Under the pieces are notes generated by a model. That model was given only the letters and a program-made list of their open reading frames with translations, had not been told where the DNA came from and did not search any database. Position numbers and translations under genes: made by a program. A stretch of 64,000 nucleotides of DNA from Anaerolineaceae bacterium (lineage in GTDB: Bacteria; Chloroflexota; Anaerolineae; Anaerolineales; Anaerolineaceae). The DNA lies in NCBI GenBank assembly GCA_003524305.1, contig DQHW01000015.1, forward strand, positions 72,529 to 136,528, read 5' to 3'. Position 1 is the first letter of the stretch. Every line of letters starts with the position of its first letter. Below are positions 1 to 8,625 of the stretch, one piece after another.

Positions 1-2609
1 TCCCTAACCATTTGCGTTTTCCATTCTGACAAAGTAACTGAATGGTCGCCGATTTTGACCTGGCATTTTCCAAACGAGCGAATCAAAATTTTAGGGGTTG
101 AAAATTGTACTGTTTCTGAGTGCCGCCGGATAATTTTTCGAATAGGTATTAAGGAGGCTTCAATATTGCTCACTTCTTGAACATAGTCCACCAATTCACT
201 CGAACAATTACCTGATTTTATATATTCTTCAAGCAGTTTCAAAAGCTCAAAGCCAATTCGCAATATTGTAGGTTTATCTCTCTCACTAAAACTGGAATTT
301 AATAAAGAAATGAAATCCTGATCAGACCCCCCAGATTTGTTTGTAAATAAATTCGATACTGCTAAATAAAAGCGGGTTCGAAGTTCCTCAAGATGAAATC
401 CTTCGTTTGAAAAATATTCCAACATCTCACTTAATCGCGCTTGTAAGTTATCAAACTTCTTTTGGAGTAAATCAAGTACACATAACTCTAATTGGCAAAG
501 ATAAATTTCATATTTTGATCCGCCTTTTTGAGCAATTTCCAAAGCATTCAAGTTGCTTTTTTCGGATGATTTTGAATCTCCAGTCAAACGGGCCAAAGTG
601 GCATCTGATAACGAGAGAAAAACTTGTAATGCCTGGTCATTGACAAATTCAGATGCTTCTCTTGCCATTTCATACGCTTTACTTGCCTCAGGCAGTGCAC
701 GGATATCACGATACAGATCTCCCAAACTTGTAAGCGAAAAACCTTCCAACCTGGGGTTCATCGCCAGGCGGGCATGCGTTATGGCCTTCTCAAAGGATAT
801 TGCTGCTTGTTCATACATGCCGCGCAAATGCTGCACAACCCCAATGTTATTAAGCAGGTTGGTTTGCCATAATGAATTTTGTGTTGCCTGCCAAAAAGAC
901 AGTGATTTTTTATAGGCATTATCTGCTTCATCAAATTCTCCAAGTGTAAGATGAACGAGCCCAAGATCAAGCAAAACCTTGGCTGCGTCCAATTCCTCGC
1001 CTAGTTGATTATATTTTTCCAGCGACGCCGATAGAGACGTCAATGCTTTTTTCAATTCTCCTGATTGATAAAAAGACAACCCGATCGAACGTAACGCTTC
1101 TGCATTGAGTTTCATAAATTGCGGATCATTTTTACTCAACGCTATGGCTTCTTTGGCATCACAAAGCGCCAAATCATAATTACCAAAAAAACGGTTTACC
1201 CAACTTCTGCGAATGAGAGTTGCAGTTAACGCCTCAATATTTTGGTTCTCACGAAGACCCTTAATAGCCTTATCCATAATCTCAAGGCTGTTCTTACTAT
1301 CACCACGAAGCATGGCGATTGAGCCTTTGATGGAAAGAAATTCTGGTTGTTCATCTCTTTGCGATGTCGGCAATTCACCAAGCCAATTAGAAAGTGTCGT
1401 TAATCGCCCACCCAAAATCATGGATGGAGCCGCATGTAGAATCAGGTCTGCAACCTGGTCTGAATTCCCTATACGAGAATAGATTTCAAAAGCACGCTCC
1501 CATTCTTTGCGTTGCTCATAATATTTGGCCAGGCAAGATTCAATCTGCCGGCTTTCTTCAGGTCTTTCTGAACGCATGCTGTTCTGCAAGAAATCTCGAA
1601 AGAGATGATGGTAGCGCAGATGCAGCGTTTCATCATCGACAGGCAAGACGAATAAATTCTCGCGCAGCAAGAGTTCAATTCTTTCCTGCCAGTTCTCAGA
1701 TTTAATTCCCTTGACCTGAGAAAATATTTGCCCACATAAAACGGCATCAAATTCTTCAAGAAGTGAAGTTCTTTTTAAGAATAATCTAAACTCGTCAGAC
1801 TGTTGTTCCAAAACTTGCTGTGCCAGGTACTCGTAGAGTCCGATCCCTGAGACCCTTGCCAGCCGTAATCGATTGCTGGTCTCTTTGGGCGAAAGCTGCG
1901 CAGTTAAAAGCAGGCCGGTAATCCAGCCTTCTGTTTGCTCAACCATATCCATGGCTGCTTTTTCAGTAATACTTTGATGGTAATTCACTGAAAATAATTG
2001 TTTGATTTCTTCAGGTAAGAAAGCAAGTTCTTCATAACTCAAACCGCCAACTTGAGAACGCGCCACCAGCAGCGTCAAATCAGGCAATGTCAGCAGGGTG
2101 CGTGAAGCGATAATCAGGTGGCAGTTTTCTGAAACTTCAAGTGTAATGCGATTAATAAACTCATCAATGGGTTTGCTATCTCGAACATAATGGTAATCGT
2201 CCAGCACAAAGACAAAATGCTCTGTTATATGTTCATAAGCATCATTGATAATGGCTGAAATCACTGGATCAAGGTTCAATGAATCTTGATCCAGGTTGCT
2301 TAAGGCCGAAAAAGAGGCTTCTCCAAAAGTGGGAAACCGATTGGCGATGGAAGTAATAAAATGGGCAATAAAGCGCTGCGGATCTGAATCCAAAGCATCG
2401 ATGGCAAACCAGCAGACAGGCAATTGAGTATGATATGTAAAATCGATGAGCAGGGAGGTTTTTCCATAGCCGGCAGGAGCAGCCAGGATCAATAATTTGA
2501 GATCAAGCACATTTTCAAGAATCGAAAGCAACCTCGGACGGGATAATATCTCAGTTCTCCGTCGAGGTATGATGATTTTTGTGCGGACTACAGGAACGGT
2601 TAATGTCAT
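1..2609 (-). CDS. MalT/SARP-like STAND ATPase transcriptional regulator (partial, 3' end outside window)
   Basis: The minus strand reads open from an ATG at 2609 to the left edge (869 codons, no stop). The N-terminus has a P-loop near residue 40 (LAAPAGYGKTSLL) and a Walker B-like FVLDDYHYV, as in MalT-type STAND ATPases of the LuxR/LAL group. The middle, about residues 400-770, is helical and TPR-like (for example LGLVHLTLGEFDEADNAYKK). The last visible residues (SFGKCQVKIGDHSVTLSEWK) match the start of the winged-helix/BTAD domain of SARP-type regulators, so the C-terminus is probably SARP-like rather than a LuxR helix-turn-helix. It is expected to be a cytoplasmic ATP-dependent activator; its inducer is unknown. 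Family assignment is firm; the C-terminal domain type is inferred from a short fragment. Confidence 0.85.
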   Translation of the reverse strand, partial: MTLTVPVVRTKIIIPRRRTEILSRPRLLSILENVLDLKLLILAAPAGYGKTSLLIDFTYHTQLPVCWFAIDALDSDPQRFIAHFITSIANRFPTFGEASFSALSNLDQDSLNLDPVISAIINDAYEHITEHFVFVLDDYHYVRDSKPIDEFINRITLEVSENCHLIIASRTLLTLPDLTLLVARSQVGGLSYEELAFLPEEIKQLFSVNYHQSITEKAAMDMVEQTEGWITGLLLTAQLSPKETSNRLRLARVSGIGLYEYLAQQVLEQQSDEFRLFLKRTSLLEEFDAVLCGQIFSQVKGIKSENWQERIELLLRENLFVLPVDDETLHLRYHHLFRDFLQNSMRSERPEESRQIESCLAKYYEQRKEWERAFEIYSRIGNSDQVADLILHAAPSMILGGRLTTLSNWLGELPTSQRDEQPEFLSIKGSIAMLRGDSKNSLEIMDKAIKGLRENQNIEALTATLIRRSWVNRFFGNYDLALCDAKEAIALSKNDPQFMKLNAEALRSIGLSFYQSGELKKALTSLSASLEKYNQLGEELDAAKVLLDLGLVHLTLGEFDEADNAYKKSLSFWQATQNSLWQTNLLNNIGVVQHLRGMYEQAAISFEKAITHARLAMNPRLEGFSLTSLGDLYRDIRALPEASKAYEMAREASEFVNDQALQVFLSLSDATLARLTGDSKSSEKSNLNALEIAQKGGSKYEIYLCQLELCVLDLLQKKFDNLQARLSEMLEYFSNEGFHLEELRTRFYLAVSNLFTNKSGGSDQDFISLLNSSFSERDKPTILRIGFELLKLLEEYIKSGNCSSELVDYVQEVSNIEASLIPIRKIIRRHSETVQFSTPKILIRSFGKCQVKIGDHSVTLSEWKTQMVR

Positions 2610-2669
2610 TTTATAAAAAAATATATTAACAGATTAGTTATATTTTACAATTGAATTACCAACAACGCA

Positions 2670-2699
2670 ATTTAAAATAAAGAGCCCTTTTCAGGGCTC
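2670..2699 (-). terminator. Intrinsic terminator after the DUF5684 gene
   Basis: On the minus strand the sequence forms GAGCCC-TGAAAA-GGGCTC (2699-2682) followed by TTTATTTTAAA. It lies about 20 bases past the stop of the 2719-3099 gene and before the start of the STAND regulator gene. Confidence 0.8.
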
Positions 2700-2718
2700 A
2701 ATTTGAACAAATACAATA

Positions 2719-3099
2719 TTACATTGCTGCAACGACAGGTGCCTGGTATTGGGCATCGCCAAAGGCCAAAATGGGAATAAAAATAAAGCTTAAGAATAAC
2801 AAACCAAATCCAAAACCGGTGCCTTTGCCAAACACTTTGGCTAAATCAAAGATGACCATGATACCAATAACAATGTTGACCACTGGAACAAGCAGCAAAA
2901 GAAGATACCACCAGGGTCGTCCAACGATTTCAAGCATTACGAGTGTGTTATAGATGGGAACAATTGCAGCCCAACCTGGTTTACCGGCCTTAACGAAGAC
3001 TTTCCACATGCAGAAGATGTAGAAAACGATAACGGCCATGTAGAGCAACCAACCCAAAAAACCAATTCCAGCTCCTAAAGCACCATAATCCGAATCCAT
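2719..3099 (-). CDS. DUF5684-type small membrane protein
   Basis: A 126-residue protein with about three hydrophobic segments and a polar motif between the first and second, KAGKPGWAAIVPIYN, which is typical of the DUF5684 family. Members are small integral membrane proteins of unknown function. An upstream TTG at 3111 is in frame, but GGAGG then sits inside the coding region; the same GGAGG is five bases from the ATG at 3099, so that start is preferred. It appears monocistronic: a terminator follows it and the ElyC-like gene diverges from it. No catalytic residues are evident. The family call is fairly sure; the role is unknown. Confidence 0.75.
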   Translation of the reverse strand: MDSDYGALGAGIGFLGWLLYMAVIVFYIFCMWKVFVKAGKPGWAAIVPIYNTLVMLEIVGRPWWYLLLLLVPVVNIVIGIMVIFDLAKVFGKGTGFGFGLLFLSFIFIPILAFGDAQYQAPVVAAM

Positions 3100-3197
3100 T
3101 TTTTCCTCCAATAAAATAAGATAAACTTAGTTTAGCAAAAATGTAGTGAATGTCAATACTTTTATTGGAGTATTTTTATCCACTTTAGTGAGGAAAA

Positions 3198-3992
3198 ATG
3201 TTCACCTTTCTTTCCAAGTTTCTCCCATTGTTTTTTTACCCGCTTGGCCTGGCTTGTGTCTTATTGATAACGGCCCTCCTCTTCTGGAAAAAGCGAAAAT
3301 TCGCGAAAGTTCTGCTGATACTGGCTTTTGCAACCCTATTTATAGGCGGAAATCGATACCTGGCCAACAGTATGGCCAAATCGCTTGAATGGCAATATCC
3401 AGGTTTAGGATCAATACAAAATGTGGATTTGATTGTGGTGCTTGGAGGCAGTACTGAGCCTGAGATTGCTCCACGACCAATGACGGAAGTAAACGCTGCC
3501 GGCGACAGGCTTTTATATGCTGCAAAACTTTTCAAAGATTACCCTGAAGCAAAACTGCTCTTAAGCGGCGGTGATATCGAATTTCTAGATCTAGGTGATT
3601 CCACCCCCGCGGGAGACATGGCAGCTTTGTTGGAACTCATGGGCGTTCCAGAATCAGCAATGATTCTGCAGGATCAATCACAAAATACCTACGAAGATGC
3701 CCTGTTTAGCTGTGAAATGATTAAGACAGCCGATTACAAATCTGTTGTGCTGGTTACATCAGCCATGCACATGCCAAGGTCAGTGAAATTGTTTGAAAAA
3801 CAGGGATGCACGGTCACCCCTGCACCCACCGATTTCACAATTACTGAAACTTCCTGGCAAAAAACCTGGCACCCCTCCTTTGAAGAGTTCATTATTAACC
3901 TCGTGCCATCATATTCCAACATGTCTCAGGTAACCAAATCAATGAAGGAATACATTGGCATGTTTATTTACCGCCTGAGAGGATGGTTGTAA
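3198..3992 (+). CDS. YdcF/ElyC-family DUF218 membrane protein
   Basis: A 264-residue protein with two N-terminal membrane segments (about 8-29 and 36-51) and a DUF218 domain from about residue 77. DLIVVLGG at 77-84 opens the domain, followed by AAKLFKDYPEAKLLLSGG, an NTYEDA segment and the VTSAMHMPRS motif with the conserved His. DUF218 proteins (ElyC, SanA, YdcF) are linked to envelope and undecaprenyl-phosphate metabolism; the exact reaction is unsettled. The start is set by GTGAGGAAAA just before the ATG. A bidirectional terminator follows. Confidence 0.85.
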   Translation: MFTFLSKFLPLFFYPLGLACVLLITALLFWKKRKFAKVLLILAFATLFIGGNRYLANSMAKSLEWQYPGLGSIQNVDLIVVLGGSTEPEIAPRPMTEVNAAGDRLLYAAKLFKDYPEAKLLLSGGDIEFLDLGDSTPAGDMAALLELMGVPESAMILQDQSQNTYEDALFSCEMIKTADYKSVVLVTSAMHMPRSVKLFEKQGCTVTPAPTDFTITETSWQKTWHPSFEEFIINLVPSYSNMSQVTKSMKEYIGMFIYRLRGWL

Positions 3993-4021
3993 TCATCCCT
4001 CAAAATGCCGGTATAAAATCA

Positions 4022-4058
4022 AAATCCTCAACACTCAAATTATGGGTTGAGGATTTTT
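4022..4058. terminator. Bidirectional intrinsic terminator between convergent genes
   Basis: Arms AAATCCTCAAC (4022-4032) and GTTGAGGATTT (4046-4056), followed by a T-run on the plus strand and a T-rich tract on the minus strand. It separates the ElyC-like gene from the end of the phn operon. Confidence 0.75.
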
Positions 4059-4086
4059 ATATTAACAAGAAATTGTTTTGTGCTTG

Positions 4087-5232
4087 CTAAATCAGACTCT
4101 TTCGAATTTCTGAACTTAAGAAATCCAGAGCCCAGACCACCAGGATGATGGCTAATAGCGCCGTCCCGGCCTGCGAGTATTGCAAAGTGTTGATTCTCTG
4201 AGAGAGGAAATATCCGATGCCTCCTCCTCCGACAAAGCCGATAATCGTAGAAAGGCGGACGTTAATATCCCAGTGATAGATTGTAAAAGACAAGAAATCA
4301 GGAATAATCTGCGGCACAACTGCATACATGACCACTTGAATTCGATTCGCTCCTGTGGCGGTTACAGCTTCAATTGGGCCGGTGTCAATGCCTTCAACCG
4401 CCTCTGAAAACATTTTCCCTAGTGAGGCGGCAGTGGTTATAGCCAAGGCAATTACCCCTGCAAACGGACTGCCAAACCCGACGATCATGGCAAAAATTGT
4501 AGCCAACACCAGCGGTTCATAAGCACGGATGATGTTCAGAAATGCCCTGACTAAATAATAAACTGCTGAACCCAGTTTTCCGCGCCTTGTGATATTTGAA
4601 GCGGCCAAAAAACTGAGCGGAATCGCAATAATCGTACCGATAGTGGTGGCGATTAGCGCCATAAAAATCGTTACAAACATGGCGTCAATTACGTCTTTTA
4701 ATGTTTTTGCGACAACCAACTTGCCATTTGGCAGGGATACTTCAAAGGAAATCTGGGCTGCTTTTCCATCAACGGCTGTGGTGATGGGCCTGATCTCCAA
4801 AGGCATGTTTATTTCACCTTTGTCATCAGTCTTTATATTTTTTATACTTAACAAACCCCCATCAGGTAGAATCCAACGAAGAGAGATATCTGCATTTTTG
4901 GGTAAATCGTATCCACGCAGGTTAATCACATCTTTTGGAGATCCACATGGGGGGTCAAGGATGATTCGAGGGCCAGAATCAACGAAGGCTGTAGTTGGAA
5001 CGCTGTCACATGGAACAGGAACAACTTGCGAGACTGTGATTTTTTCGGATTCGCGATCAAATAAAACAGGGCTAAGCAACTGACCCATGATGGATTCAGC
5101 TTTAGGAAATGAAGAGACCAACTTCACTAAATCAGGTTCTGTTACGCGGACGCTAAGTATTAACAACACAACCAAGACGATTGTAATCAACAATTTTCGT
5201 AGCGCATTAAGGAAAGGTTTATATCTCTGCAT
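4087..5232 (-). CDS. phnE: Phosphonate/phosphate-type ABC transporter permease PhnE (second copy)
   Basis: About 381 residues. One N-terminal membrane segment is followed by a roughly 130-residue extracytoplasmic stretch (including DVINLRGYDLPKNADISLRW) and a C-terminal BPD permease core. The cytoplasmic coupling loop reads EAVTATGANRIQVVMYAVVPQIIPDF, and the PhnE signature NVRLSTIIGFVGGGGIG is present. The ATG at 5232 lies one base past the stop of the upstream permease; a GTG at 5262 would overlap that gene. PhnE normally lacks such a large ectodomain. With the upstream permease it should form the membrane channel of a Phn importer. Transport class is sure; the substrate (phosphonate, phosphite or phosphate ester) is not. 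Confidence 0.88.
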   Translation of the reverse strand: MQRYKPFLNALRKLLITIVLVVLLILSVRVTEPDLVKLVSSFPKAESIMGQLLSPVLFDRESEKITVSQVVPVPCDSVPTTAFVDSGPRIILDPPCGSPKDVINLRGYDLPKNADISLRWILPDGGLLSIKNIKTDDKGEINMPLEIRPITTAVDGKAAQISFEVSLPNGKLVVAKTLKDVIDAMFVTIFMALIATTIGTIIAIPLSFLAASNITRRGKLGSAVYYLVRAFLNIIRAYEPLVLATIFAMIVGFGSPFAGVIALAITTAASLGKMFSEAVEGIDTGPIEAVTATGANRIQVVMYAVVPQIIPDFLSFTIYHWDINVRLSTIIGFVGGGGIGYFLSQRINTLQYSQAGTALLAIILVVWALDFLSSEIRKSLI

Positions 5233-5233
5233 A

Positions 5234-6595
5234 CTACACCAACCGTTCCCGGATTTTGGCACTGAAGAAATCTAAAATGATCACAACCACTGCAATGGCA
5301 ACAAAAGCCGATCCAACCGCTCTAAAATCTTGCAAAACAATCCATTGCCAGAGGAAGAAACCAATTCCTCCACCTCCAACAAAACCAATAATTGTTGAAG
5401 AGCGAACGTTAATATCCCATCGGTAAATGGTAAGTGCAGTGAAGGCAGGGATGATTTGCGGGATAACCGCATATCTCGCCACCTGCAGCCAGTTTGATCC
5501 TGTTGCCTTGACAGCTTCAATGGGTCCCGGATCAATTCCTTCAATCACTTCAGAATATAGTTTTCCCAATGCCGCGGTCGTATGAATGGTTATCGCAATC
5601 ATTCCTGGAAAAGGTCCCAGGCCAACAATAATCACAAAAATGATGGCCATGATTAATGCTTCAATCGAACGCACGATATTCAAGATCGTTCGAACGATCA
5701 AATAGATAACCGATGACACCGGGTTGGCTGTCATTAAATTGCGTGCGGCCAAAAAACCAAACGGAATCGCAACAATTGCGCCGATAATAGTTGATAGAAA
5801 AGCCAGGGCAAGTGTTTCGTAAATGCCTTGAGTGATGTACCCCCCAACCGCTGAAAGCTCCAGCCCACCTATGGGACGACTTTGCGAGACTTTTATGCGA
5901 TGAATTTGGGGGATTGTTGGATCAGGCGCTGTGGTGTGAACAATGGAAAGTACCGGCCACTCAACCGTCACATTTCCGTTTGCATCAGACATGGCTTGGG
6001 TCTGCATTGCCTTTCCGCCGATTGGATTCTGCCAGTAAAAAGTAGTCTCCTGATTCGGCCAAAACCCTTCACCATTCACGGTGATGACTTCACCCACATT
6101 CGCGCAAGTTTGAACCACGTAGACCCGAACGCCGTTTTCTGTGTGATCGGCAGCCGGGGGAAAATCAGAACAAGGTGATTGAATATCTGTATAACCCTCC
6201 ACCTTTTCTGCTTTGGGTTGCACAAAATCCAGTTTAAACATTTGTGCAACCATATCTTTAGAACGGCTGGTGTTGGTTATTAAAGATTTGAGATCAAATT
6301 CAGTGACCTGGCTCCCAATGCCATACGCCATAATCAGCCAGAATATAAATGGAATGGCAAGTCCTTTTCCTTTGGGCAGAGAAATAACATCCCACACACT
6401 CCAGGCCCAAATTACAGCCGGGATGATATACCATATCGGTTTTCCATACCAGATTGTGACTGCCAGTGATGTAAAAAACGCGAGAAAAATTGAAATACCT
6501 GATCGATATTGCCGTTGAAAAACCTGTCCCAAGCCGGGCAATATGATTGAGAACAAAACCGACAACCATTTCGGGAATTTTCTTTTATCAGTCAT
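5234..6595 (-). CDS. phnE: PhnE permease with N-terminal TM2-like membrane region and Ig-like ectodomain
   Basis: A 453-residue protein. Residues 1 to about 75 hold two or three membrane segments with the TM2/DUF5683-like motif ILPGLGQVFQRQYRSGI. An extracytoplasmic region of about 140 residues follows, containing CANVGEVITVNGEGFWPN and FYWQNPIGG, which looks like an IPT/Ig-like beta sandwich. The C-terminus is a PhnE permease with EAVKATGSNWLQVARYAVIPQ and NVRSSTIIGFVGGGGIG. Typical PhnE is about 260-280 residues, so this is a multi-domain fusion. The start is five bases after the phnC stop, so the operon is phnD-phnC-phnE-phnE. The permease call is sure; the Ig-like fold is inferred. Confidence 0.87.
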   Translation of the reverse strand: MTDKRKFPKWLSVLFSIILPGLGQVFQRQYRSGISIFLAFFTSLAVTIWYGKPIWYIIPAVIWAWSVWDVISLPKGKGLAIPFIFWLIMAYGIGSQVTEFDLKSLITNTSRSKDMVAQMFKLDFVQPKAEKVEGYTDIQSPCSDFPPAADHTENGVRVYVVQTCANVGEVITVNGEGFWPNQETTFYWQNPIGGKAMQTQAMSDANGNVTVEWPVLSIVHTTAPDPTIPQIHRIKVSQSRPIGGLELSAVGGYITQGIYETLALAFLSTIIGAIVAIPFGFLAARNLMTANPVSSVIYLIVRTILNIVRSIEALIMAIIFVIIVGLGPFPGMIAITIHTTAALGKLYSEVIEGIDPGPIEAVKATGSNWLQVARYAVIPQIIPAFTALTIYRWDINVRSSTIIGFVGGGGIGFFLWQWIVLQDFRAVGSAFVAIAVVVIILDFFSAKIRERLV

Positions 6596-6600
6596 ATGAT

Positions 6601-7368
6601 TTATTCTAACGCCGTGGCCCGAATGTCTTGGGCTTCTTCGCCGTAAATTTCTTTAAATTTCTCACGGTTAATTTCAGAAGGTAACCCCTCAAAAACCTTA
6701 ATGCCATCTTTTAGACCGATAACACGTGTCGCATACCTTTGGATAAGATCCAAGTAATGTAGACTGCAAATGACAGTCACTTCGTCTTCTTTATTTAGAC
6801 GTTCGAGATATTGCATAATTGAATGAGCTAATACCGGATCAAGGCTGGCCACAGGTTCATCAGCCAAAATCAGGGTTGGTTCCTGCATTAAAGTTCGCGC
6901 AATTCCAACGCGCTGCTGCTGTCCACCAGAAAGGGCATCTGCACGACTTTCAATTTTATCGTCAATGCCTAATCGTTTAAGGGCATCATATGCGCGTTTT
7001 TTCTCCTCAGCCGGGAACAAGCCCAATGTAGAAGTCCAAGGGTTCAAATACCCCAATCTTCCATTTAGCACATTGGTTAATACTGTTGAGCGCTTAACCA
7101 GGTTGAAGTGCTGAAAGATCATTCCGATTTTGCGGCGAATATGTCGAAGTTCCGCACCTTTGGATGCCGTCACATCTATACCATCAAGGATGACTTTTCC
7201 TTCAGTTGGATCTATCAACCTGTTGATGCAGCGTAATAATGTGGATTTGCCGGAACCAGACAGCCCAATGATGACTAAAAATTCGCCATCAGCCACTTCA
7301 AAACTGAGATCTTTTAAAGCAACAGTCCCACCTGGATAGACCTTGGTTAAGTGTTCTACCTTAAGCAC
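6601..7368 (-). CDS. phnC: Phosphonate-type ABC transporter ATP-binding protein PhnC
   Basis: A 255-residue ABC ATPase with Walker A GLSGSGKS (35-42), signature LSGGQQQRVGIA (from 146), Walker B LILADE (166-171) followed by PVASLDP, and the switch His in ICSLHYLDL. The sequence MIFQHFNLVKRSTVLTNVLNGRLG is typical of PhnC. The GTG start at 7368 has AAGGATTAAACT in front. It energises the two downstream permeases. No C-P lyase genes are in the window, so only uptake is evident here. Confidence 0.93.
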   Translation of the reverse strand: MLKVEHLTKVYPGGTVALKDLSFEVADGEFLVIIGLSGSGKSTLLRCINRLIDPTEGKVILDGIDVTASKGAELRHIRRKIGMIFQHFNLVKRSTVLTNVLNGRLGYLNPWTSTLGLFPAEEKKRAYDALKRLGIDDKIESRADALSGGQQQRVGIARTLMQEPTLILADEPVASLDPVLAHSIMQYLERLNKEDEVTVICSLHYLDLIQRYATRVIGLKDGIKVFEGLPSEINREKFKEIYGEEAQDIRATALE

Positions 7369-7406
7369 AGTTTAATCCTTTTGAATCGGTGAAAACAAAA
7401 GAAAAA

Positions 7407-7436
7407 AATTGGAGGGGCGTAAACACCCCTCCAATT
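7407..7436 (-). terminator. Intergenic terminator/attenuator between phnD and phnC
   Basis: On the minus strand AATTGGAGGGG and CCCCTCCAATT form a strong 11-base-pair stem with an 8-base loop, followed by TTTTTTTC. It lies between the phnD stop and the phnC start, so it should lower expression of the ATPase and permeases relative to the binding protein. Confidence 0.85.
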
Positions 7437-7451
7437 TACAACACAAGATTA

Positions 7452-8495
7452 TTACTTCACCATGGTGGTGATATCAACACCGGATGCCTGCAAAGCAGCG
7501 CGGAAAGCATCGTAGAATGAATCTTCAGAAACCTTCAAACCTTGAATTTCGTAACCGGCATTCTTCAAAATTTCAGTGCCCTCTTCAGAATCAGACATGG
7601 CAAGGAATCCTTCAAGGACCTTTGCGCCGATGTCTTCGGGCATGGCAGAAGAGAATGAAACATTGTCATTGGGGATGATATTGTCAGTACGCCAAATGAC
7701 CACGATTTTGTCCATGACATCGGTGTGAACTTTGTCACTGGTGCGTGCATCAATGTATGTGGCACCGAAATCACAAATTACGCCGGCGGGGGTCTCTTTG
7801 GAGGTGTCTACACCAGCATACAGAGCTTGAATTACTTGGGGATGACCCTGAACAGCAGCAGGGGTTTTATACTCAACACCGTATTGTTTTAACAAACCGC
7901 CCGGAATAATATAACCGGAAACAGATAACGGATCGGTAAAGCAGGGGCGTTTTCCAGAGAACTGAGCCAAGGCTGTTTCAGCATCTGCAGTATTGGTGTT
8001 AGTTTCTGCATCGAAATAAGATGTGAAATTCATATCGGCATTAGCTACAAATTGAGCGCCATAGAAATCAGATCCATTTCGGACTGTGACAAGTTTGACA
8101 TCAGCAGCACCGGCTTGTTTGGCCAACAAGTATGCAAATGTGGGCATGAAACCAACATGAGCATTTCCTGATGACATGGCTTCGATTAATGCGGTATAGC
8201 TATTGGGGATCGTTACTTCATATTCTAATCCAGTTGCTTCTTTAAGAAATGTTGCGATAGCCTCTCCACCAACAGTTAATTGCTCGGCAGTTGCAGATGG
8301 GGCTAGAGCAATGATGATGGGGTTTTCTGCTGTACCTAATGGAACAACAGGTGCCTCAGTAGGTGCAGGCGCTTCAGTCGGTGCGGCAGTTTCCACGGGG
8401 GCCATGGTCGGAACAGGTGTGGCCTTGGCACAAGCACTTAGTACCAACGTACTCAACACTAATACGGTTACAAGTAGAAATAGAAACTTTTTCAC
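7452..8495 (-). CDS. phnD: Phosphonate/phosphate-type ABC transporter substrate-binding lipoprotein PhnD
   Basis: A 347-residue protein with a lipoprotein signal: basic MKK, hydrophobic core and lipobox LSAC with Cys22. A Thr/Pro/Ala-rich linker (about 26-50) tethers a PhnD domain. Diagnostic segments are IIALAPSATAEQL at the domain start, MSSGNAHVGFMPTFAYLLA, and FTDPLSVSGYIIPGGLL, which resembles the Ser/Thr-rich anion-binding loop of PhnD/PtxB. The GTG start at 8495 is preceded by GAGGAGGAGAGAA. It is anchored outside the membrane and delivers ligand to the PhnE pair. The ligand cannot be decided from sequence alone. Confidence 0.92.
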   Translation of the reverse strand: MKKFLFLLVTVLVLSTLVLSACAKATPVPTMAPVETAAPTEAPAPTEAPVVPLGTAENPIIIALAPSATAEQLTVGGEAIATFLKEATGLEYEVTIPNSYTALIEAMSSGNAHVGFMPTFAYLLAKQAGAADVKLVTVRNGSDFYGAQFVANADMNFTSYFDAETNTNTADAETALAQFSGKRPCFTDPLSVSGYIIPGGLLKQYGVEYKTPAAVQGHPQVIQALYAGVDTSKETPAGVICDFGATYIDARTSDKVHTDVMDKIVVIWRTDNIIPNDNVSFSSAMPEDIGAKVLEGFLAMSDSEEGTEILKNAGYEIQGLKVSEDSFYDAFRAALQASGVDITTMVK

Positions 8496-8519
8496 TTCTC
8501 TCCTCCTCTGGGGATGAAA

Positions 8520-8554
8520 TAAAAATTATTCACGTTGCAAGTCGCAACGTGAAT
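8520..8554 (-). terminator. Terminator of the DegV gene, in the phnD leader
   Basis: A perfect 11-base-pair inverted repeat, ATTCACGTTGC (8528-8538) and GCAACGTGAAT (8544-8554), followed on the minus strand by AATTTTTATTT. It lies 72 bases past the degV stop and 33 bases before the phnD start. It could also act as an operator or attenuator for phnD. Confidence 0.7.
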
Positions 8555-8625
8555 TCATGATATATCAATCCAAACCAAAAGGCAAGTCGAGAGGCAAGGA
8601 TTTTTCCTTAAAAATTTTAGGGAAT

